Assembly (NCBI GenBank): GCA_903960725.1
Contig: CAJCBY010000350.1
Location: 1-7,793 of the forward strand
Direction: 5' to 3'
DNA length: 7,793 bases
DNA from: an uncultured Cytophagaceae bacterium
GTDB lineage: Bacteria > Bacteroidota > Bacteroidia > Cytophagales > Spirosomataceae
Shown piece by piece: positions 1 through 6,400 of the stretch. The notes under the pieces were generated by a model. That model was not told the origin of the DNA, ran no database searches, and saw only the letters and a list, made by a program, of their open reading frames with translations. The first letter of the stretch is position 1, and each line of letters starts with the position of its first letter. A program made the translations under genes and the position numbers.

Positions 1-1553
1 AGTTGGGCATTCAATCCGTAGCCAAAATTCAAACTACTATTATCCGAAGTTGCATAAATCAAGCCCAAACGTGGCTCCACAGAAGTAGAATTATTCAACG
101 AAAATAATTGGGTATTCAAACCCGCATTCATCGTCAATCTTTCGCTAACATCGTATTTAACGTGAGCAAATGCTTGGGCAAGGTTCGTGCTACTATTATA
201 ATCCCAAAGCTGCATATAGGTGTCTCTAGCCCTATTTTTAGTTTTATAATTCAAATACAGATCAATCACTTCGTTTCGAATTCCAATCTTAATAAAGGCC
301 CTCGAATTTAGTTTTGAATGGTAAGTGGAACTAAAATTATAGCTCGTTCGAGCTACATTATTTACCTCTTTAATAAAGTCGAGGTTATCGTTTCGGTCAA
401 AATCATAGGACGTTTGGTCATTGCTAGAGTAGCTTACGCCCAAGGTTGAGGTAATGTATGACTTTGATGTCAATTGCTTAAAGTGATTCAAGCCTGTGAT
501 TCCTATTTTACTCGCAAAGTCGACCTGATTTCCATTCCCATATAAGCTACTAGAACTTCCTCCACTGATTTCAATCGTACTATTTGCCAAAATCCCAAAC
601 AAGGAGAATTTACCATATTTACTGGTGCCGCTCGCCACTTTAAAAGACAAGTCTTGGTACGACGGCAAGGCAGTGGTACCGATGTCCACGCCCATTTTCT
701 GAGCGACTCCTGCTAATGAATAGCGATATCCCACCACATAAGATGCGTCACTTTTCTTTGAAAATGGCCCTTCTGTCGTCGCTTCTAAACCGGTAATAAC
801 ACCCATTTGTAAAGTGGTCTCTCGCTTTTTATTATTCCCAGAACGGAGGCCTAAATCAAAAACACCGGCCGTCGCATTCCCATATTCAGCAGGAAAAGCA
901 GAGGTAAAGAAATCCGAATTTTTTAAGAGATTCGTATTAAGAGCACTTACGGCTCCACCCGTGGTACCCACGGAGGCAAAATGGTTCGGGTTAGTCACAT
1001 TCATTCCATCGATTCGCCACAAAACACCCACCGGAGAATTGCCCCGTATAACGATATCATTTCGGCTGTCGTCCGGTGCAGAAACGCCAGCAAAATTCGC
1101 GGCTAAACGTGCTGGATCTGAACGACCTCCCGCATAACGATTCACCTCTTCCATCGAAAACGTTCGTGCGCTAACACTCGCTAATTTATTTATCGTTCCG
1201 CCCTTGTTACTGGCTTTAACAACGACTTCGCTGAGTTGATTAAACAACTCTTCTAATTGAATATCTAGGATTACTTCTTTCCCAGAAATCACAATCACAT
1301 TCGGAAGCGTAACGTTTTTATATCCCACGCTAGTAACCTTAATTTCATAGCGATTAGGGGGAATGTTTTTCAAACTAAATTGGCCCAAACTATCCGTTGC
1401 CACTCCTTTTTGCAAAGATGCAATTTGAATGCTGGCCCCCGGAATGGGTGTTTGAGAAAGTTTGTCAGTAATAACACCACGTATGGTTTGGGTGTTGTTT
1501 TGGGTCAAAGCGTTGAATGAAATCAACAAAAGAATGGATAGGAAACGCCACAT
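1..1553 (-). CDS. TonB-dependent outer-membrane receptor with carboxypeptidase-regulatory-like N-terminal domain (partial, C-terminus outside window)
   Basis: Translating the minus strand from the ATG at 1553 gives 517 codons open to the window edge. Residues 1-18 form a signal peptide (hydrophobic LSILLLISF). Residues 23-102 match the carboxypeptidase-regulatory-like fold seen at the front of many Bacteroidota receptors (IRGVITD, PGASIQI, TDSLGQFSL, VGYKNVTL). Residues about 108-235 are the plug, with the start EVVVKAS, the core DIVIRGNSP and IDGMNVTNPNHF, and FPAEYGNATAGVFDL. The remainder is the beginning of the beta barrel, with alternating aromatic strands. Family knowledge: such receptors import substrates across the outer membrane using TonB energy. 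The substrate cannot be told here, and no SusD-like partner is in view. The start is preceded by an A/T-rich leader with no Shine-Dalgarno site, as usual in this phylum. The gene follows the 94-aa protein by 75 bp on the same strand and may be co-transcribed with it. Confidence 0.94.
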   Translation of the reverse strand, partial: MWRFLSILLLISFNALTQNNTQTIRGVITDKLSQTPIPGASIQIASLQKGVATDSLGQFSLKNIPPNRYEIKVTSVGYKNVTLPNVIVISGKEVILDIQLEELFNQLSEVVVKASNKGGTINKLASVSARTFSMEEVNRYAGGRSDPARLAANFAGVSAPDDSRNDIVIRGNSPVGVLWRIDGMNVTNPNHFASVGTTGGAVSALNTNLLKNSDFFTSAFPAEYGNATAGVFDLGLRSGNNKKRETTLQMGVITGLEATTEGPFSKKSDASYVVGYRYSLAGVAQKMGVDIGTTALPSYQDLSFKVASGTSKYGKFSLFGILANSTIEISGGSSSSLYGNGNQVDFASKIGITGLNHFKQLTSKSYITSTLGVSYSSNDQTSYDFDRNDNLDFIKEVNNVARTSYNFSSTYHSKLNSRAFIKIGIRNEVIDLYLNYKTKNRARDTYMQLWDYNSSTNLAQAFAHVKYDVSERLTMNAGLNTQLFSLNNSTSVEPRLGLIYATSDNSSLNFGYGLNAQ

Positions 1554-1628
1554 AGGAGGATGATTAGTAAATAATTAAAGCAGAATTGCTTATTATTCAC
1601 TTAGATGCTCCAAGCAAAGAATTCCTTC

Positions 1629-1913
1629 TTAGGTAGTTAAAAAATAAGAAACTATGTTCGCCCATTCTTCCTCCAACGAATATGCCGGACGCGTTTTCTT
1701 AGCGCGGGCATACCAATAATCTGCATTCCACATGTCCCCCTCCTTACGGTGCAAATAGGCATGAACCCAACCTGAATCACGGTCACCGAGCTGATCGATG
1801 AGGGCATGAGCTTGATCCCAATCACCTTTGGCATCGTACCAAAGACTTTTTAAGACTATAGATAGCTGCGGATCAGGTGCTGGTTGCGACAAAGATTCTT
1901 TGAATGATTTCAT
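1629..1913 (-). CDS. 94-aa conserved helical (TPR-like) protein of unknown function
   Basis: This small soluble protein has no signal peptide or membrane segment. Two helix-pair-like units are visible: residues 24-42 (LWYDAKGDWDQAHALIDQL) and 49-71, containing WVHAYLHRKEGD and NADYWYARA. This spacing of W, Y, G, D, W and A resembles a degenerate tetratricopeptide or Sel1-type repeat, closing with an acidic EEEW near residue 81. From memory, proteins with GDW-AH, WVHAYLHR-EGD and YWY-RA signatures are a widespread family of short uncharacterised bacterial proteins; this could not be searched here. The ATG shares one base with the TGA of the upstream ABM-fold gene (TGATG), which argues strongly for this start and for coupled translation. 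A protein-binding scaffold role would fit the fold but is inference. A 60-aa reading frame within the same interval is a shadow. Confidence 0.86.
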   Translation of the reverse strand: MKSFKESLSQPAPDPQLSIVLKSLWYDAKGDWDQAHALIDQLGDRDSGWVHAYLHRKEGDMWNADYWYARAKKTRPAYSLEEEWANIVSYFLTT

Positions 1914-2296
1914 CAGAAATTTTCTTTCTTAGCTAGGCAAACGATGTCCGTATCGATAAGTTCGAGTGACAAAACCATGTCCTTTACTGCATCTTTGTAT
2001 TTCTTAAAATGGGGCGTTAAAATGTGAGACTGATACGCTTCTACACTCGCGTAAACTTCGAAAATAATGATGCTCGTCGCGTCTTTTTTATCCGCCACCG
2101 CTGTATACGATAAAACGCCTGGTTCCACTTTTATCGCGGTATTCATCTGCTCATTTAAGAGAGATTTATAAACGTCGAGTTGCTTCGCATCGACTTTGAT
2201 TTTCGCAATGCGGTGCATGCGATTGGAGTCTTGGGCTTGGCCATAAGTCAGCGAAAAGAACAAAGAAAAAACAGTTAGTAATAGGGCTTTTTTCAT
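1913..2296 (-). CDS. Exported ABM-fold (antibiotic biosynthesis monooxygenase / YgiN-like) protein
   Basis: The protein is 127 aa if started at the ATG at 2296. Residues 1-21 are a clear Sec signal peptide (MKKALLLTVFSLFFSLTYGQA), probably cut by signal peptidase I after residue 21; there is no lipobox cysteine. Residues 28-122 look like one ABM domain (dimeric ferredoxin-like alpha/beta barrel): first strand HRIAKIKVD, helix 37-54, EPGVLSY at 58-64, strand IIIFEVYAS at 76-84, then the family-typical HILTPHFKKY at 91-100. Known ABM proteins include quinol monooxygenases, haem-degrading enzymes and regulators; most are cytoplasmic, so an exported version is less usual. Enzymatic activity cannot be asserted. 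The longer in-frame start at 2404 was rejected because it would bury the signal peptide behind 36 unlikely residues and would put the start against the terminator. The stop overlaps the next gene's ATG by one base. Confidence 0.87.
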   Translation of the reverse strand: MKKALLLTVFSLFFSLTYGQAQDSNRMHRIAKIKVDAKQLDVYKSLLNEQMNTAIKVEPGVLSYTAVADKKDATSIIIFEVYASVEAYQSHILTPHFKKYKDAVKDMVLSLELIDTDIVCLAKKENF

Positions 2297-2328
2297 ATGG
2301 TAAAGATAGTCATTATAAATATCCAGTA

Positions 2329-2349
2329 TGCAACAGGTCAGCTGTTGCA
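2329..2349. promoter_or_regulatory. Perfect inverted repeat upstream of the ABM-fold gene, possible operator
   Basis: The sequence reads TGCAACAG-N5-CTGTTGCA, with two exact 8-bp complementary arms around a 5-bp spacer. It is centred 43 bp upstream of the ATG at 2296. On the minus strand it is followed by TATAAT (2317-2312) and by TATCTTTA (2308-2301). The latter matches five of the six fixed positions of the Bacteroidota -7 box TAnnTTTG and lies 22 bp after a TTG within the repeat. The placement suits a repressor or activator site over the upstream promoter element. No specific regulator is recognised. An RNA hairpin is an alternative, but no U-run follows. Confidence 0.4.
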
Positions 2350-2366
2350 ACTCCCAGTTTTTCGAA

Positions 2367-2394
2367 CAAGTCCTTACACTGACTTTGCAAGTCC
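2367..2394 (-). repeat. 7-bp direct repeat in the ABM-gene leader
   Basis: On the minus strand GGACTTG occurs twice (2394-2388 and 2373-2367). The copies are exactly 21 bp apart start to start, about two helical turns. The upstream copy overlaps a short inverted repeat (gactt-tgc-aagtc, 2381-2393). Repeats on the same DNA face can be response-regulator or activator sites, but 7 bp is short enough to arise by chance. Confidence 0.2.
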
Positions 2395-2404
2395 ATTTCA
2401 CCAT

Positions 2405-2436
2405 AAATAAAAAAAGCCATCATCGCTGATGGCTTT
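2405..2436 (-). terminator. Rho-independent terminator of the large-surface-protein operon
   Basis: Read on the minus strand, a perfect 10-bp stem (AAAGCCATCA / TGATGGCTTT) closes a GCGA loop, which fits the stable GNRA tetraloop pattern. The stem runs directly into a T-rich tract (TTTTTTTATTTAT, its first three T paired in the stem). It starts 12 bp after the stop codon of the 37-aa lipoprotein. There is no T-run on the other side, so it should act only on minus-strand transcription. It separates the right-hand operon from the ABM-fold gene. Confidence 0.88.
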
Positions 2437-2448
2437 AGACAATCTAAC

Positions 2449-2562
2449 CTACTCCACTAATTCCCAATCCCCTTGGACCGCATCGCAGACATCCTCTTTA
2501 GAGCAACTCATAAATAAAAACAGGGCTAAAATGAAGATGGTTACTTTATATAGCTTATTCAT
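2449..2562 (-). CDS. Tiny lipoprotein (37 aa), unrecognised family
   Basis: The frame runs from ATG at 2562 to TAG at 2451-2449. Residues 1-19 form a lipoprotein signal peptide: basic start MNKLYK, hydrophobic VTIFILALFLFM, then a lipobox-like FMSC with the cysteine at residue 20. The mature part would be only 18 residues, with a second cysteine at 26 and the ending GDWELVE. Directly after the lipidated cysteine comes S-K-E-D, which resembles the K-(D/E)2 surface-export signal described for Bacteroidota lipoproteins, so it may face outward. It lies 17 bp after the 301-aa protein's stop and 12 bp before the terminator, so it fits as the last gene of that operon. GDWELVE resembles the first strand of lipocalin-like lipoproteins (GTWKLV type). 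A truncated remnant of such a gene is therefore the main alternative. Confidence 0.66.
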   Translation of the reverse strand: MNKLYKVTIFILALFLFMSCSKEDVCDAVQGDWELVE

Positions 2563-2579
2563 ATGGAAAGAATTTTAGT

Positions 2580-3485
2580 TTATTTAATATTAATTACAAT
2601 CACTTTTGACTCAGTTCCTATGGTGGCCACATAAGTGCCACTAACTAAGTTTAAGAAAGACGCTTCCCCATTCGTAACGACCCGGGTATCAATAGGCTTG
2701 CCATTTAAAGATAAAGAAACCGTAGATCCTTCTCTTTTCGATTCAACCTTGATTGCTCCTAAGGTATTACAAACGGCGTCTTTTTTATAAAATAACGGCG
2801 GAGCGGGAATTTGGTTTACATTAACCGTGTAAGTGCTTAACGTAGACTCGTCTTCTGATAGTACTTCATAGGTAACTGGTCCTTTAAAGTTATCCGCCGT
2901 TGTACCCGTCTTTTGAGCTAGCCGATTTTTGAACAAATTTGCCCCCTTGCTTAAGGTAAAGACTGGGGTTAGATTACCTAAGTCATTCCCTTCATAAATA
3001 GTCACTTTAGCCGATCCAGTTGTTACAACAGAGGAGGCTGATTTTACATTTAAAAAGTTGAATGTAAGTAGTTCTGCTTTGTTGCTAAGTGTCGGTTCTG
3101 CGATACTAAAAGATTGAAAGAGATTTCCAATGTTTTGCAAAGGCACAAAACTAACCTGTTTGCTAATTTTTGTGACCGTGTTCTTTGCACTATTATAAAC
3201 GTTAAAAGTAATTAGTTCCCCTGGCGTATTAGAGAATACGGTCAAGTAGGCAAAATAAGCTTTTTGGCTTTCGACATAGGTAAGTCCACTCAGTCCTCGA
3301 CAGGTCGTTCCTACAAACGCGCCCACTAAATCGTCTTTGCTGGATAAAGTAACACCATCTATATTCACTTTTGCCACGAAAGTCATGGTAAACTGAAAAT
3401 TCGCTTCATTTACTTTCCAAGAGGGCGCTTGGGCAAACACGCCCGTTGAAAAAAGCCAGAAGAAAAAAACTAGTATCTTTTTCAT
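2580..3485 (-). CDS. Exported multi-domain beta-sandwich protein, partner of the large T9SS protein
   Basis: The protein is 301 aa with a Sec signal peptide at 1-19 (MKKILVFFFWLFSTGVFAQ). Residues 22-127 form a beta module with DGVTLSSKDDLVGAFVG, a CRG at 63-65 and YFAYLTVFSN. A related module is common in secreted Bacteroidota proteins, and a homologous copy is in the neighbouring large protein. Residues 133-224 resemble the DUF5018/cadherin-like beta sandwich (KVTIYEGNDLGNLTPVFTLS, then GPVTYEVLSEDESTLSTYTV). Residues 236-301 resemble short SprB-like or Ig-like repeats (CNTLGAIKVES, SFLNLVSGTYVATIG). No T9SS sorting domain is visible: the protein ends VIVINIK. Its ATG lies one base after the upstream stop (TAATATG), so translation is probably coupled. 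Function is unknown; binding to the large protein or anchoring it is inference. Confidence 0.87.
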   Translation of the reverse strand: MKKILVFFFWLFSTGVFAQAPSWKVNEANFQFTMTFVAKVNIDGVTLSSKDDLVGAFVGTTCRGLSGLTYVESQKAYFAYLTVFSNTPGELITFNVYNSAKNTVTKISKQVSFVPLQNIGNLFQSFSIAEPTLSNKAELLTFNFLNVKSASSVVTTGSAKVTIYEGNDLGNLTPVFTLSKGANLFKNRLAQKTGTTADNFKGPVTYEVLSEDESTLSTYTVNVNQIPAPPLFYKKDAVCNTLGAIKVESKREGSTVSLSLNGKPIDTRVVTNGEASFLNLVSGTYVATIGTESKVIVINIK

Positions 3486-3486
3486 A

Positions 3487-6400
3487 TTAATTCTTCATGA
3501 TTTTTTTGATGACCACTTTTGCCCCCACTTGTACTTTAATCAAATAAGCGCCCATAGGAATATTCGGTTGCATTTTCAAAATAGTACTTCCTGCATCCAC
3601 CGTAAACGATGTTTCGAATAAGGTGTGACTAGAGGCTAAATTGTAAATCGCAACTTTAGCGTCCCCTTTTTCTGGCGTGTTTACCTCTATTTTTAATTCG
3701 TCATGGAATGGATTAGGGAAGACAAATACATCTTGCTGCTCTAGCTCAATTAGAACCGGTTTAGCAATACTTCCCAAAATTGCATCCGGAGAGAAGTCAA
3801 ACCTTTTCGAGGTGGATTGAGTCGCCTTATTTGACCCGATGTGAGCTGTTAACGTTTCCGTTTTGTCGCCATAAAGGGTGATAAATGCTAGCTCTTCGCC
3901 ATCTACCCGCATCGTCTTCGCATTACCTCTTAATTCCCCTGCTTCATTGTAAAAATAGAGTTCATTAAATCCTTCAGGTAACTTCACTACCGCATTCATG
4001 GTATTCGCAAATTTAGAATAGTCAGCCTCTATTAAAGGGGTCGATTTCTCCTCGATTGTAAGCATAGCCGTTTTATTGGCAGTCGCTTTTTGGCCAAAGA
4101 TATCCTTCGATTTTTGAGAATCATTAATGCGATTAATATAATCTGGATACGTGAAGTTTTGAGCTGTCGCCACATTAATCATATATCCTTCTGACTGATT
4201 CAAATAAGTTAAAGATCCTTTCCAGGCGCGTGCAGAACTACTATAAGTAGCAAATAAGTTCTGCGATTTAATTAAATCCCCATCTGATGGATTTAAGTTC
4301 GCTAAGGCATCCCCTATCGGGATATTTTTATTCGCTACATAAGGAAGCCAGTTCCATCCAGTTTGTAGATTAAACGACCAAGTAGTTAAATCAGCAGGAA
4401 CTCCTTTGAGCTTCAATTCTCCGCCTTTTTCCACTTTAATCTTATACATTTTATTCGTAGAAATTCCTCCATTCGTGCTAATTCCTCCTGACCAGCCGTT
4501 AAGAGCTGATCCCGTAGAATAAAACTGGTATGAATCAAATAAGGACGGCGCAATCGACTGAATTTGATCCGATGTGCTAAGCTCTAAGCCAGCAGTTAAC
4601 TGATTCAGGTTAGTGAATCTAGGATCATTCACGTTAAATGATGCCCAAGTCCAACCTGGATTTAACGTAATCAGTTGCCCTGCCACTGTGGTGTTAGCGA
4701 AAATAGCTGGGTTAGAGAAGGAGCCCGTTATTCTGTCAGCAATAAAAGGTGTTTCCAAGGCGCCATTTATCGTAGCTTCTAGGAAGTTCCCTTTGTTCGC
4801 ATCCCAAATAAAGAAGGAAATATTTTCCCCGCTAAGCGCATTACTATATACTGTTAAATATAACGTATAAACGTCTAGTGTACGATCATAGCTAAGACCC
4901 GCTTTCCCTCTCAATTCTAAACCATTTGCTCCTGTGCCTACAGCATAGACTTTATCGTATAAATCATTTTCAAGAATGCCATTCACTTTTATTTGACCTA
5001 CGATATTCATGGATTGAGTAAAATTCGCAGGAGAGAAGGCGAACTTAGGTTCTTTCATTAATACCCTCAGGTTCAATTGAACTTTTTTATCTACTCCGTA
5101 ATTAGTAGCTAATGAAATGAGGTTATTATAATTACCAGGAGCTAAATTCATGTCTACGGTAGCCATTACCGTCAGGGATTTAGTCGGTTCTAGAATGCCT
5201 GAATACGAAGACAGTTTTAACCAGTCAGGCACTTTAAATGAATAAGGTTGTTGCACTCCGCCTTGATTCACGATAGTAATAGGGAAGACTAGTAACGAAT
5301 CAGTTGTCCTAACTAAATTCGCAATATCCCCTTGTCCTTCCACAAACATCTTAACTGGGTTCTTACTGATAAAAACACTCCAAGTCGCCGGCGAAAGCTG
5401 GCGATTATCGAACATGTCATTCAGGTTAGACACCGTTATATCAGCCACTTTTCCTTCAACGCTTGCCCAGTTAGTAATTTGTGGTACCAATAATATTTGA
5501 TCATTATTGATAATCGCATTCACCGGGATAGACTCTGAAAGAAGGTAAGGTTTGATAGCTGGCGTGACATCTGTAAAGGTTATAGAACCTCCAGCAACAG
5601 GGGTTGGTAATGTTTGAAAGCGCCCCTTAAGTGCATCATAATTGTTCTGAGCCTGTGTTGCACTCAATGCAGTATTATAAATATGAACGGCAGACATATT
5701 TCCTAGGAAATAGCCAAAGTTCCTTGAATGCCCGATAAATATTTGTTCTGACGCATTTAAAGAGGTTGTGCCAGCTGTTCCTGTTGCAACCGATATACCA
5801 TCTACATACATATTCAGTGCACCAGTAGCTTTTGTTCTTGTAAAAGTTACATTATGCCAATTATTGTCATTATAGGTTCCAGGGGAGGTAATAGTAGTTG
5901 ATGGATTGCCCGTTCCATACATAAATTTCCCTTGACCCATTGATAAACCAAAATGATTTATATTACCAGGAACGTCAGCGTCTATTAATCTCATAGCATT
6001 CCACCAAGCAGAAGTCCCAAAATTTGAAGATGTTTTAATCCAGGCACTTAAGGTGAAATCATCCTGTATTACACCTCTAGAAAGCTGCATCCCTTGATTT
6101 CCTGAACCAGTAAATGCATATGTGAAAATACCTCCATCAGTTGAGCTAAATGATGGAACGGTTACACCGGCAGATGGACTGGCATTATAGGCCGAACCTC
6201 CGCTACCGATATTTGTCCATACATTTCCTGTTCCAGGGTAACTAGTGAATTGACCTGGATCTAAATTTACGACTAGACCCGTTTGAACAATGCTCGGAGC
6301 AGTAACAGTAGATAAAGTATAAGGCAACATATTATCGCTTACTTGCATAAAGGCGTCCTGAGGATAATAGTATTTAGGCCCATTCGTATTAGCCGGTTCA

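Noticed and set aside
108..311. 67-aa plus-strand frame
   Set aside because: It is antisense to the receptor barrel and has no family features.
814..1137. 107-aa plus-strand frame
   Set aside because: It lies fully opposite the plug-domain region of the TonB receptor; low-complexity basic composition and no recognisable domain.
1554..1559. AGGAGG next to the receptor start codon
   Set aside because: It is on the plus strand. The receptor mRNA reads CCTCCT here, so it cannot be a Shine-Dalgarno site.
1578..1591. Hairpin AAGCA-N4-TGCTT between the 94-aa gene and the receptor
   Set aside because: The stem is only 5 bp with one or two G-C pairs and no real U-run follows, so it is not supported as a terminator.
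1652..1834. 60-aa minus-strand frame
   Set aside because: It is an alternative frame inside the 94-aa gene, whose frame has coherent repeat-like motifs and the TGATG overlap.
1913..2404. Longer 163-aa start for the ABM-fold protein at 2404
   Set aside because: It adds 36 residues with no family resemblance, places the signal peptide internally and starts directly after the terminator. The ATG at 2296 gives a textbook signal peptide.
4613..4870. 85-aa plus-strand frame (and a 62-aa one at 6812-7000)
   Set aside because: Both lie antisense within the large surface protein, which has continuous domain support there.
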